Position numbers and translations under genes: made by a program
Notes under the pieces: model-generated
Databases searched by the model: none
What the model was told of the DNA's origin: nothing
Seen by the model: the letters and a program-made list of their open reading frames with translations, nothing else
NCBI GenBank assembly: GCA_050943535.1
Contig: JBMNPJ010000007.1
Location: 62,001-126,000 of the forward strand
Source of the DNA: Massiliimalia sp050943535
Lineage (GTDB): Bacteria > Bacillota > Clostridia > Oscillospirales > Ruminococcaceae
Direction: 5' to 3'
Length of the DNA: 64,000 nt
In this document: piece by piece, positions 9,340-17,183 of the stretch
How positions within the stretch are numbered: position 1 is the stretch's first letter
Layout: the number at the start of each line of letters is the position of its first letter

Positions 9340-9371
9340 AGGAAAAGGGACATGCTCATGTCCCTTTTCCT
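9340..9371 (-). terminator. Hairpin between scfA and scfB (intrinsic terminator or attenuator)
   Basis: Perfect 15-bp arms (AGGAAAAGGGACATG / complement) with a 2-nt centre lie in the 115-bp gap between the SCIFF precursor and its maturase. On the minus strand the hairpin is followed by CCTTTTGTAG. Likely effect: most transcripts end after scfA, giving much peptide and less enzyme, with partial read-through into scfB. Confidence 0.75.
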
Positions 9372-9407
9372 ACTTATCGTAACTTTTAACTGAAACCAGC
9401 TAAATGC

Positions 9408-9545
9408 TTACTTTTCGCATTTCTGATTTGCTACTGTGCAAGAAGTTTTGCAAGCAGACTGACAGGAAGCCTGGCATTCGCCGCAGCCGCCTTTTGCAGC
9501 AGATTTTTTCAAGTTTGCCTGATTTAAAGTCTTAACATGTTTCAT
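9408..9545 (-). CDS. scfA: SCIFF precursor peptide (six cysteines in forty-five residues)
   Basis: 45-residue RiPP precursor. Six cysteines, C21, C24, C28, C32, C36 and C43, sit in the C-terminal half; the leader reads MKHVKTLNQANLKKSAAKGG and the core contains CGECQASCQSACKTSCT. This is the near-invariant SCIFF family of Clostridia, modified by the adjacent ScfB. C32 and T37 have the Cys-x4-Thr spacing reported, as I recall, for the thioether in a characterised homologue. ATG 9545 follows AAAGGAGA. It has its own strong promoter (9579-9607). Biological role of the product unknown. Confidence 0.96.
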   Translation of the reverse strand: MKHVKTLNQANLKKSAAKGGCGECQASCQSACKTSCTVANQKCEK

Positions 9546-9578
9546 AGAGATTTCTCCTTTGCAAAATATTCTACTTAC

Positions 9579-9607
9579 ATTATATCATGTCAGAAGAATT
9601 ACTTCAA
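9579..9607 (-). promoter_or_regulatory. scfA promoter
   Basis: TTGAAG at 9607-9602, 17-bp spacer, TATAAT at 9584-9579 on the minus strand. The -35 box overlaps the stop codon of the upstream membrane-protein gene. The predicted leader before the scfA ATG is about 27 nt. Confidence 0.8.
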
Positions 9608-10035
9608 TGTTTAATTTTTCTTTTTCGGCCAGTTTTCACCAAAAAAGTCATTGCCGCAGCCACCGCGATCATCAAAATGTATTTGACAATACTCCAAACG
9701 CTCAACGGCTCACGGAAAAACAGTAAATTCAAAACCAGCAGAACCAAACACATGCCAATCCCGCTGACAATCCCCATAAACAGCTTATCCTTTCGGTATG
9801 CCATTCCTGTTAAAAAACCAGCTACGGCAGTACCGGCAAGGGCACTGATTGTGGCAAGCAGTATGATGACTGCCTGATGATCTGTGTTCATCACAAACAC
9901 AGAAAACAACAGCATCAAAACAATCATAACAATGCCGCCTGCTGCAATAGAGATAAGCAAAGGGAATATCCCTTTATTCCCTTTGCTTTTTTTGTTTTTT
10001 TTGTTTTTTGCTGAATTTACTGTACTGGTTTGCAT
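9604..10035 (-). CDS. TIGR04086-family small membrane protein
   Basis: 143 aa: a lysine-rich cytoplasmic N-terminus (KNKKNKKSKGNKG), then four hydrophobic helices (LLISIAAGGIVMIVLM; IILLATISALAGTAVAGFL; GIVSGIGMCLVLLVLNLLF; YILMIAVAAAMTFLV). It matches the TIGR04086/YrzE family, which commonly sits between yajC and the SCIFF genes in Clostridia, as here. Function unknown; whether it serves the SCIFF product is inference from neighbourhood only. The ATG at 10035 has AGGGGG 8 nt upstream, better than the ATG at 10056. Confidence 0.85.
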   Translation of the reverse strand: MQTSTVNSAKNKKNKKSKGNKGIFPLLISIAAGGIVMIVLMLLFSVFVMNTDHQAVIILLATISALAGTAVAGFLTGMAYRKDKLFMGIVSGIGMCLVLLVLNLLFFREPLSVWSIVKYILMIAVAAAMTFLVKTGRKRKIKH

Positions 10036-10119
10036 AACGGCTACCCCCTGGAACATTCTCTTACACTATAAGGAATATTCTAAACGAAGTAACTTTATGC
10101 AAAACTCTGGATGCTTCGC

Positions 10120-10416
10120 TTAGCCTTCCAAATCATCGTGAACAGTTTCATTGCTCTGAATTGCCCAACGTTTAATTCTGATCTTATTTCTTTCACCAGC
10201 TGTTTCAATTACCACATTGTCTTCTTTTAAGCTGATAACGATACCGATGATACCGCCGATGGTGATAATTTCATCGCCAACCTGAATATTGTTTCTCATT
10301 TTCTGAGTTTCTTTATCTTTTTTCTTCTGAGGACGAATCAAGATAAAGTACATCAAAACAAAAATCAGAACCAAAGGCAAAAAGCTCAATAGCATGCTAA
10401 GTGTTTCCCCGGTCAT
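10120..10416 (-). CDS. yajC: Preprotein translocase subunit YajC
   Basis: 98 aa: one N-terminal transmembrane helix (LLSFLPLVLIFVLMYFILI) followed by RPQKKKDKE and the soluble NIQVGDEIITIGGIIGIV motif, the YajC family pattern. YajC associates with SecDF at the Sec translocon. A GTG at 10428 lies inside the GGAGGTG ribosome site, so ATG 10416 (about 11 nt from GGAGG) is the likely start. First gene of a short run with the TIGR04086 protein; secD and secF are not in the window. Confidence 0.93.
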   Translation of the reverse strand: MTGETLSMLLSFLPLVLIFVLMYFILIRPQKKKDKETQKMRNNIQVGDEIITIGGIIGIVISLKEDNVVIETAGERNKIRIKRWAIQSNETVHDDLEG

Positions 10417-10503
10417 TCTTTCTGGCACCTCCGTCGCAAAAAATCACGTCATTTCTAATTTGCAGCATAAATTTCCCGCAATGATTAAAAACGTACGAAT
10501 AAC

Positions 10504-10532
10504 ATTATACTCTTAAATCAAACCTTTTTCAA
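10504..10532 (-). promoter_or_regulatory. yajC promoter
   Basis: TTGAAA at 10532-10527, 17-bp spacer, TATAAT at 10509-10504, reading toward yajC. The sequence AACCTTTTTCAATC around the -35 is repeated exactly at 10589-10602, perhaps a duplicated upstream promoter element. Confidence 0.7.
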
Positions 10533-10661
10533 TCTTTCTATGTAAAGATTTAAGAATCATTCATAAATTAGCTTATTTTGGGCATAGTAACCTTTTTCAA
10601 TCCGTCAATTTGCCGAAAACAAGCTGAAATTTTTGCGACAAACAGACCTAAAAATGCCGAT

Positions 10662-12050
10662 TTATTTATTCTGCAGATATTCATCAATGGATTTTGCAGC
10701 AGTTTTACCAGCACCCATTGCCAAAATAACGGTAGCTGCACCAGTTACTGCGTCACCGCCGGCATAAACAGCTTCACGGGTTGTCTTCATGGTGTCTTCA
10801 TCAACTACCAGGCAGCCGTGTTTGTTTGCTTCCAAACCTTCGGTTGTGCTGCGGATCAATGGGTTTGGAGAAGTACCAACAGACATGATTGCTGCGTCAA
10901 CATCCAGTACAAATTCACTGCCTTCAATTGGCTGTGGACGGCGTCTGCCAGAAGCATCTGGTTCACCCAGTTCCATTTTAACGCATTTCATGCCGACAAC
11001 ATTACCTTCTTCATCGCCCAAAACTTCGGTAGGATTGGTCAGCAGCATAAATTCAATGCCTTCTTCTTTTGCATGGTGGATTTCTTCCAAACGTGCAGGC
11101 ATTTCAGCTTCGGAACGGCGGTATACAATGTATACATGTTCTGCACCCAGACGTTTTGCACTTCTTGCAGCGTCCATTGCAACGTTACCGCCGCCGACAA
11201 CTGCTACAGCGCGTGCATGACGGATTGGGGTGTCATAGCCTTCCTGATAAGCTTTCATCAGGTTGATACGGGTCAAGAATTCGTTTGCAGAGTAAACGCC
11301 TACCAGACCTTCACCAGGAATACCCAAGAAGCTTGGCAGACCTGCACCGGAACCTACAAATACAGCCTGATAACCCATTTCAAACAGTTCGTCAATAGAC
11401 AAAACTTTACCAATAACCATGTTGGTTTCTACTTTAACGCCCAGTTCAGACAGTTTGTCGATTTCTTTCTGAACAATTGCTTTTGGCAGACGGAATTCAG
11501 GAATACCATATACCAAAACGCCGCCAGCTTTGTGGAATGCTTCGAAAATGGTTACTTCATAACCTTTTCTAGCCAGGTCGCCTGCACAGGACAAACCGGA
11601 AGGACCAGCACCAACAATAGCAACTTTTTTGCCGTTGGTCTGTGGTTTTTCAATTTTTTCGGTGCTGTGTTTCATATTCCAGTCAGCAACAAACCGTTCC
11701 AGACGGCCGATTGCAACTGGTTCGCCTTTGATACCCCGTACGCATTTTCCTTCGCACTGGGATTCCTGAGGACATACACGGCCGCATACAGCAGGCAGAG
11801 CGTTGGTAGAAGTAATGATTTTATAAGCTTCTGCAAAGTCGCCTTCTGCAACTTTTGCGATAAATTCAGGGATTCTTACATTAACCGGACAACCAGCAAC
11901 ACATGGTTTGTGTTTACAGTTTAAACATCTGGTTGCTTCTTCTTTTGCCATTTCTTCGGTGTAACCCAAAGTAACTTCTTCGAAGTTTTTATTTCTTACG
12001 TTTGGATCCTGTTCCGGCATTTTAATTTTATACAAAGACATATTAGGCAT
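10662..12050 (-). CDS. nfnB: NADPH-side large subunit of ferredoxin:NAD(P) transhydrogenase (annotated gltA; glutamate synthase small-subunit family)
   Basis: 462 aa. N-terminal double [4Fe-4S] domain (CLNCKHKPCVAGCPVN, then CGRVCPQESQCEGKC), FAD-binding GAGPSGLSCAG near residue 150, and NADPH-binding GGGNVAMDAARSAKRLGA near residue 290. The sequence alone fits GltD/GltA-type flavoproteins. Pairing with the NfnA-type [2Fe-2S] protein immediately upstream, and no large glutamate synthase subunit nearby, makes NfnAB more likely: electron-bifurcating NADH-dependent reduced ferredoxin:NADP+ oxidoreductase, cytosolic. ATG 12050 follows GGAAGGA. Confidence 0.9.
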   Translation of the reverse strand: MPNMSLYKIKMPEQDPNVRNKNFEEVTLGYTEEMAKEEATRCLNCKHKPCVAGCPVNVRIPEFIAKVAEGDFAEAYKIITSTNALPAVCGRVCPQESQCEGKCVRGIKGEPVAIGRLERFVADWNMKHSTEKIEKPQTNGKKVAIVGAGPSGLSCAGDLARKGYEVTIFEAFHKAGGVLVYGIPEFRLPKAIVQKEIDKLSELGVKVETNMVIGKVLSIDELFEMGYQAVFVGSGAGLPSFLGIPGEGLVGVYSANEFLTRINLMKAYQEGYDTPIRHARAVAVVGGGNVAMDAARSAKRLGAEHVYIVYRRSEAEMPARLEEIHHAKEEGIEFMLLTNPTEVLGDEEGNVVGMKCVKMELGEPDASGRRRPQPIEGSEFVLDVDAAIMSVGTSPNPLIRSTTEGLEANKHGCLVVDEDTMKTTREAVYAGGDAVTGAATVILAMGAGKTAAKSIDEYLQNK

Positions 12051-12096
12051 GTTCGTTCATCCTTCCAAAATAAATTTGATAATACATCAGGTTCAA

Positions 12097-12939
12097 TTAT
12101 TCGTGATGGTCGCCTTTGCCACCCAACAGACGGCATTCTTTGCTGCGTTCCTGTACTTTGTAGGTGGAGTTTCTTCTCATCAATTCATCAAAGTCTACCA
12201 GATGACCGTCAAAGTCCGGACCATCTACACAAGCAAATTTGATCTTGCCGTCTACAGTAACACGACATCCGCCGCACATACCAGTACCATCGATCATAAC
12301 TGGGTTCAAAGAAACAATGGTTTTAATGCCGTAAGGTTTGGTAACACCGCAAACAAATTTCATCATTGGGATTGGGCCAATTGCTACAACTACGTCGTAT
12401 TTGTTTCCAGCTTCAATCAGTTCTTTCAAAGCGTCGGTTACAAAGCCTTTTTTACCGTAAGTGCCGTCATCGGTAGTTACTACCAGATTATTGGAAACCG
12501 CTCTCATTTCATCTTCTAGGATTACAATATCTTTGCTTCTAAAGCCAGCGATTACGTCTACATCAACGCCCATTGCATGAAGCATTTTTGCCTGAGGATA
12601 TGCGATTGCACAACCTACACCACCGCCGATTACGCAAGCTTTTTTCACATTTTCAAAATGAGAAGCTTTGCCCAAAGGACCAACAAAGTCCTGGATAAAA
12701 TCGCCTTCATTCAGCTGAGCCAGTTCTTTGGTAGAGTTACCAACGGTCTGGAAAATAATTGTAACAGTACCAGCTTCTCTGTCATAGTCAGCGATTGTCA
12801 GCGGAATTCTTTCACCGAATTCGTCTACTCTGAAGATAATGAACTGTCCGGCCTGCGCTTTTTTTGCAATAAATGGCGCTTTGATATCCATTAATACAAC
12901 AGAATCATTTAATTGCTTTTTTCTTACGATTTCAAACAT
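12097..12939 (-). CDS. nfnA: NfnA-type FAD/[2Fe-2S] small subunit
   Basis: 280 aa. Ferredoxin-reductase fold: FAD site near RIPLTIAD (about 44-51), NAD site CVIGGGVGCAIAYP (about 102-115), and a C-terminal [2Fe-2S] motif with C222, C225 and C237 (GTGMCGGCRV ... FACVDGP). D217, just before the cysteines, fits the Asp ligand known for this family. It resembles PyrK/sulfide dehydrogenase beta subunits, but the partner gene points to NfnA. The ATG at 12939 has AAGGGG 8 nt upstream; the GTG at 12978 is rejected. The nfnB start lies 46 bp downstream. Confidence 0.93.
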   Translation of the reverse strand: MFEIVRKKQLNDSVVLMDIKAPFIAKKAQAGQFIIFRVDEFGERIPLTIADYDREAGTVTIIFQTVGNSTKELAQLNEGDFIQDFVGPLGKASHFENVKKACVIGGGVGCAIAYPQAKMLHAMGVDVDVIAGFRSKDIVILEDEMRAVSNNLVVTTDDGTYGKKGFVTDALKELIEAGNKYDVVVAIGPIPMMKFVCGVTKPYGIKTIVSLNPVMIDGTGMCGGCRVTVDGKIKFACVDGPDFDGHLVDFDELMRRNSTYKVQERSKECRLLGGKGDHHE

Positions 12940-12998
12940 GGTTTGAACCCCTTCCTTAATTGCTAGATGATTGCTCACCTAAAAATTTTCTAAGATTT

Positions 12999-13027
12999 AT
13001 TATATAATATTTCTTCTTGTTAATCAA
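12999..13027 (-). promoter_or_regulatory. nfnAB promoter
   Basis: TTGATT at 13027-13022, 17-bp spacer, TATAAT at 13004-12999; about a 53-nt leader to the nfnA ATG. Consensus strength suggests high constitutive expression. Confidence 0.8.
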
Positions 13028-13115
13028 GTGACAATCAGGAAAAAGCACATAAATTATCTTACATCACCCTTTTTTTCTGTAAAATAAAGAAAAGCTTTTC
13101 TGACTGATTCCCGAC

Positions 13116-14153
13116 TTACAAAGAAGATTCTGCCCATGGATTAATGATATATTTTCCCTTTGCTCGCAATGCAGGATCTTTTAAAATTTCCGGAAGTTTT
13201 TCCAGTCCGCAGATTTCATGAATCATTACAGATACATCAATCTTTCCGGAATCAATCAAAGCAATGGCTCTTCCCTGCGTGTAAGGGTTAATAAAAGAAG
13301 ATTTTAAAACCACTTCTTTTTGGAAAATCTCAAATGGTTTTACTGGAACTTCATCATCCGGCTTTGTCAGCCCAAACATCATTACCACAGATTTTTTACC
13401 GGCTAATTCAATTGCCTGTTTTACGGTAGATGGCAGTCCTGCACATTCTATCACAGTATTGATGCGATGAATCCCCTTTTCTGCCAAAATGGACTTAACA
13501 TCCTGGTTGATCGGATCAATGCACAAATCTGCGCCTAATTTTTTGGCAACTTCCCGTTTGGCTTCCACCGGTTCCAGTAAAATCAGCTGATGGGCACCTG
13601 CCAGTTTTGCCAGCTGCAGCATAATCAGTCCGATCATGCCTCCGCCAATAATCATCACGGTACTACCCGGCTGAATTTCACACATATCAATGCCGTGCAA
13701 ACAGCAGGATACTGGCTCTGTCATGGCAGCCTGTGCAAAGGTCGTGGTATCCCCAATGGGATAAACCTGTTTTTGAGGGACAGAACAGTACTGGGCAAAT
13801 CCGCCGTCACGGGTAGTCCCGATTCCGTTCATGTGTTCACAAAAATGTCCAATGCCGGATCGACAGTAATAGCATTCCCCACAAGTGTCGTTGGGATCCA
13901 CGCAAACCCGGTCGCCTGGTTTAATTCCCTGGACATTTTCCCCTACCTGCTCTACCACACCGGCAAACTCATGACCTAAAATGGTAGGAGGGGTACAGTC
14001 GGCACAGCCTTTATCTCCCTCGAAAATATGAACATCGGTTCCGCAGACACCGCAGGCCATGACTTTGACAAGTACGTCATTTTTTCCTACAGGGGGCATG
14101 GGAACTTCTGTAACACGCACATCATGTTTTCCATAAAACACTGCACTTTTCAC
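13116..14153 (-). CDS. Zinc-dependent medium-chain dehydrogenase (sorbitol/threonine dehydrogenase-like)
   Basis: 345 aa. Catalytic zinc motif CGVCGTDVHIFEG and GHEFAGVVEQVG at the N-terminus, structural-zinc cysteines CGECYYCRSGIGHFC, and the Rossmann motif IIGGGMIGLIMLQLA. The segment CVDPNDTCGEC and the substrate region resemble polyol/L-threonine dehydrogenases; the substrate is not deducible. The GTG at 14153 has AAGGGA 9 nt upstream and aligns with family starts, so it is preferred over the ATG at 14177. Monocistronic by context. Nothing recognisable is in the 14178-14378 gap. Confidence 0.9.
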   Translation of the reverse strand: MKSAVFYGKHDVRVTEVPMPPVGKNDVLVKVMACGVCGTDVHIFEGDKGCADCTPPTILGHEFAGVVEQVGENVQGIKPGDRVCVDPNDTCGECYYCRSGIGHFCEHMNGIGTTRDGGFAQYCSVPQKQVYPIGDTTTFAQAAMTEPVSCCLHGIDMCEIQPGSTVMIIGGGMIGLIMLQLAKLAGAHQLILLEPVEAKREVAKKLGADLCIDPINQDVKSILAEKGIHRINTVIECAGLPSTVKQAIELAGKKSVVMMFGLTKPDDEVPVKPFEIFQKEVVLKSSFINPYTQGRAIALIDSGKIDVSVMIHEICGLEKLPEILKDPALRAKGKYIINPWAESSL

Positions 14154-14378
14154 GCAAACACTTCCCTTTCCTAACATGGAAATTTTATCTCACAGTTACT
14201 TAGTTTAGCACACCAAAGTGAATACATCAATACATTTTTTAAATTTTATATATTTTTCAAAATTTTTCCGATTTTTTTGGTAAATGACACGATGTGTGTA
14301 GACAAAAGATCCTATAGCAGATTCTTATTACAGGGAAAACCTCTTTAGCCAGTCCTATCTTCCTTTTATGAATATGAT

Positions 14379-14423
14379 AAAAAGCATGCAAAATTTCTAT
14401 TTGAGAAATCTCGCATGCTTTTT
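14379..14423. terminator. Bidirectional intrinsic terminator
   Basis: Arms AAAAAGCATGC (14379-14389) and GCATGCTTTTT (14413-14423) enclose a second stem (ATTTCT/AGAAAT). T-rich tracts follow on both strands. It ends the minus-strand operon whose last gene stops at 14430. Confidence 0.8.
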
Positions 14424-14429
14424 GTTTTG

Positions 14430-14969
14430 TTATTTAGAAAGATAGCGAAGATATTTCGGCCTGATTTGATGAACAAACAGGCTGATGACTCTGGTAAGCG
14501 CAAAATCAAAGATGACAAATACTACATTTCCTGCAAGCAGCACGCCCCACAGTCCCAGCCGAAGCCCCTGAAAATCCTCCATAACCTGAGTGATTCCCAA
14601 TACCTGAACCATCAGATAGTAGGCAATGACAGCTGCCGCATTAAACCAGACCAATTTAATCAGCCACTCTGTCACACGATTTCTCAGTGTTTCAATTCTT
14701 CCTTTTAAAATAGGATAATATCCCAAAAACGCAATAAACAAAACGACACATTCTTTATTGGGCACTACCAGCGCTCCAAGAACACTGACCGCTACGTAAG
14801 CGATTACCGCGTTCCGGTAACCAAAGTCGATTACCAAAGGGATCAAACACATACCGGATAAAGCTGGAAGCGCATAGTCCGCAAACGGAAAAAGACCTGT
14901 TAAAAACAAAAACAGAATACTGAGTCCGCATAGAATCCCGCCGTATGCTATTTTTACACTATGCTTCAT
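14430..14969 (-). CDS. Predicted polytopic membrane protein, function unknown
   Basis: 179 aa with five likely transmembrane helices beginning at IAYGGILCGLSILFLFLTGLF. The first helix pattern (KIAYGGILCGLS) looks like the start of ECF-transporter S components or related DUF2232-like proteins, but I cannot assign it. It is the last gene of an operon with the DnaJ-TPR and DUF5685 genes, 27 bp behind the former. ATG 14969 has AAAGG upstream at long spacing. Confidence 0.75.
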   Translation of the reverse strand: MKHSVKIAYGGILCGLSILFLFLTGLFPFADYALPALSGMCLIPLVIDFGYRNAVIAYVAVSVLGALVVPNKECVVLFIAFLGYYPILKGRIETLRNRVTEWLIKLVWFNAAAVIAYYLMVQVLGITQVMEDFQGLRLGLWGVLLAGNVVFVIFDFALTRVISLFVHQIRPKYLRYLSK

Positions 14970-14996
14970 ATTCCCATTACGCCTTTCTGCAGCGAT

Positions 14997-15659
14997 TTAA
15001 CAGCAGGAGATCAAGTCTCCACCCATACATTCACAGCAGCAGTCCGCACAAATCAGCCCGCTGCACATGTCACAGGCACTGCAGCCGCCGCCAACAGGCT
15101 GCTGGGTACGGTAAGGATTAGGGTTAGAGCCAAATCCGCCGCCAAAGTTGCCCTGGCGCTGCCACATAATCCGGTTCATTGCTGCCCGGTATTCTGGGTT
15201 GTTTGGATCCAGCCGGCAAGCACTGGAAAAATGATTCATGGCGTCTTCCAACCAGCCTCTGGAAAAATAAATGCTGCCTTTGAGGAAGTACCATTCCCCG
15301 TCTCTTTGGGAAACAGGAATGCCGTCCAACAGTTCTTCTGCTTCTACCAAACGGTTTTGCTGAATCATCATCCGGATATCCCGCAGATTAGAGCCACTGT
15401 AAGAAGGGCCTGTCTGTGACTGATATTCGGTGCCGCTGCTGTAATGGCCAGACTGGGCTGCACCATTCATTTTGCGTTCATTCATAATGGTGTCAAAAGC
15501 AGAATTGATTTCGGACATTTTTTCTTCCGCAACCTCTTTTAATGGGCTGGAAGGATAATTGTCCGGATGGTATTTTTTAGCCAGCTCACGGTAAGCCCGT
15601 TTTACTTCCTCATCAGATGCGTTTTGACTGATTCCTAATACTTCATATGGATTCGCCAT
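14997..15659 (-). CDS. J-domain protein with TPR-like helices and cysteine-rich C-terminus
   Basis: 220 aa. N-terminal J domain (ANPYEVLGISQNASDEEVK, with HPD in KYHPDNYP), a linker rich in S, G and Q, a TPR-like helical pair (about 105-165), then a tail of clustered cysteines (CSACDMCSGLICADCCCEC ... CC). The J domain would recruit and stimulate DnaK; the Gly/Phe and zinc-finger regions of true DnaJ are absent, so this is a specialised co-chaperone. The ATG at 15659 has GGAG 6 nt upstream. It overlaps the DUF5685 gene by 17 bp, implying translational coupling. Confidence 0.85.
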   Translation of the reverse strand: MANPYEVLGISQNASDEEVKRAYRELAKKYHPDNYPSSPLKEVAEEKMSEINSAFDTIMNERKMNGAAQSGHYSSGTEYQSQTGPSYSGSNLRDIRMMIQQNRLVEAEELLDGIPVSQRDGEWYFLKGSIYFSRGWLEDAMNHFSSACRLDPNNPEYRAAMNRIMWQRQGNFGGGFGSNPNPYRTQQPVGGGCSACDMCSGLICADCCCECMGGDLISCC

Positions 15660-16551
15660 AATATACTCCATTCTTCTTTTTATTTTTTTCTTTATTTTGT
15701 TTTCTGGCAATGACCTGTCGGACACTGTCATGAAGTCCCAAATAGATCACATTATCTAAAATCGTTTTATAACGCTTGAGATTGATTAACTCATAAGCAG
15801 AGGCAATCTGTCCCACAGTGAGATTAATCACTTCCAAAGCATATGCTTTGATGGCCTCCAGGTCCTGATTTCCTTCTGCGGAGAATTTCTTATAAAAAAT
15901 ATTATACCCGCCGGATGAAATATCTTCCTCTAAATCATCCAAAGCATCGATCAGGTAGACATATCTTCCCACCAGATACCCCAGCCGTTCCAATACGGTT
16001 TTTTGGATAGCATCCTCGGATAAACAGGAAAATATCTGCCCCAAAGCCCATGCAGTAGGTTCTGCGGCACGATCAATGCTGATGCTGTCGCTATGCTCCA
16101 CATCATACTGCCGCCGTATACTTTCTGCCATTACATCATCCAACACAGGAAAATTCTTTTTTGCCCGCCGTTTGGCGGCTGCGGCAAATGGGAGCAAAGC
16201 CAGTGACTTCAGCTTATCGCCAAAGTCTCCGTCATCATAATTATCTTTTAGCTTGTAGTAAAACATAATCATGGCAGCAGAGGCGCTGAAGGTAAGATCC
16301 TCGCACAAAACCAGGCAGGGTTTCTTTTTCAGCGGGTTTGCCACACAGGTTTCGTTGCGGTATCCGCAAAAGTTGTCTTTGATTCCCACAGAAATTAATG
16401 ACAGAAAGGTAAAATCATAACTCAGCGTAAACCGGGCAAAAGGACCATACACTTTTCCCAGCTGCTTGCACAAACCGCAGTATACAGCTTTGTAAGTATC
16501 ATATTCCTTCATTTTCATTTCCGGTTTAAACGGTTTGATATAACCGAACAA
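15643..16551 (-). CDS. DUF5685 family protein
   Basis: 302 aa, helical, starting FGYIKPFKPEMKMKEY, the conserved opening of DUF5685. It contains a CGLC motif near residue 25, several further cysteines (ETCVANPLKKKPC), and an acidic YLIDALDDLEED motif that recalls metal- or diphosphate-binding helical folds such as isoprenoid-synthase-like proteins. Function unknown. The start is TTG at 16551, in phase with the family's conserved MFGY opening and 5-6 nt behind GAGGGG. Head of the DUF5685/J-domain/membrane protein operon. Confidence 0.8.
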   Translation of the reverse strand: MFGYIKPFKPEMKMKEYDTYKAVYCGLCKQLGKVYGPFARFTLSYDFTFLSLISVGIKDNFCGYRNETCVANPLKKKPCLVLCEDLTFSASAAMIMFYYKLKDNYDDGDFGDKLKSLALLPFAAAAKRRAKKNFPVLDDVMAESIRRQYDVEHSDSISIDRAAEPTAWALGQIFSCLSEDAIQKTVLERLGYLVGRYVYLIDALDDLEEDISSGGYNIFYKKFSAEGNQDLEAIKAYALEVINLTVGQIASAYELINLKRYKTILDNVIYLGLHDSVRQVIARKQNKEKNKKKNGVYYGESI

Positions 16552-16683
16552 TCCATCCCCTCATTTTCGACAACTGCAGCCGAAAATAGACCACAGTCAA
16601 TTTTGTTCGTATTTTATCTTACCTTATCTATTGCAAGAATTGATTACAAAAGTGTAAAAGATTTCCGGAAGAAGCGCAAAATC

Positions 16684-16986
16684 TTATTTGTCAGCAGATG
16701 AACTCCACGCTAATTCTGTCAGAAAAAGTTCATATAAATCATCCTGGCCTTCCAGCATAGGGGAATTTTCTCCGCCTCCATTGGTGCTTCGCTTCATGGA
16801 AGCATAAAACGTTTCCCCTGCCTCGATCAAATCCATTTCATACAGCTCATATCCTTCTTCCCGGCAGATGGTGCAAAATGCCTCCAGCGGCGCAGAAGAT
16901 TTTTTGGTTTCAAGCAGCTTTTGTTTTAACGGAGCATCTTTCTCTGCCCGCTCCTTTAAATTTGCCAAAACCTCCAATACATCCAT
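16684..16986 (-). CDS. Nif11-like small protein
   Basis: 100 aa. Residues 1-55 resemble the Nif11 helical domain seen alone and as leader of some RiPP precursors (VLEVLANLKERAEKDAPLKQ, then FCTICREEGYEL). A conserved-looking NGGGENSP then DDLYELFL follows. It lacks a cysteine-rich or otherwise obvious core, and no RiPP enzyme is adjacent, so a stand-alone regulatory or structural role is as likely. The ATG at 16986 has AGGGGG 7 nt upstream. Divergent from the XRE regulator. Confidence 0.6.
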   Translation of the reverse strand: MDVLEVLANLKERAEKDAPLKQKLLETKKSSAPLEAFCTICREEGYELYEMDLIEAGETFYASMKRSTNGGGENSPMLEGQDDLYELFLTELAWSSSADK

Positions 16987-17120
16987 TTGAGTTCCCCCTA
17001 TTTTTATTTTGATCTGCAAGAAAGGTTTCGGTTTGTGAAACCAGTCCCCTTATATCCTGTATTTATTTTAACTATAGCACAAATTGATATCCCCGTCCAG
17101 AATCACCTTATCTATGTCCA

Positions 17121-17149
17121 TTGACTTTTTTGGTGTTTTGCGGTACCAT
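17121..17149 (+). promoter_or_regulatory. Promoter of the XRE regulator
   Basis: TTGACT at 17121-17126, 17-bp spacer, TACCAT at 17144-17149. The divergent gap also holds a small dyad, GGTTTC...GAAACC near 17024-17042, between this promoter and the Nif11-like gene, a possible operator. Confidence 0.6.
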
Positions 17150-17183
17150 AAAGCCAGCTTGATAGAAAAGGAGGGGCGGGACT

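Noticed and set aside
10578..11924. Long plus-strand open frame of about 448 codons
   Set aside because: It is antisense to nfnB, has no ribosome site and a low-complexity F/C/T-rich translation; a shadow of the real gene.
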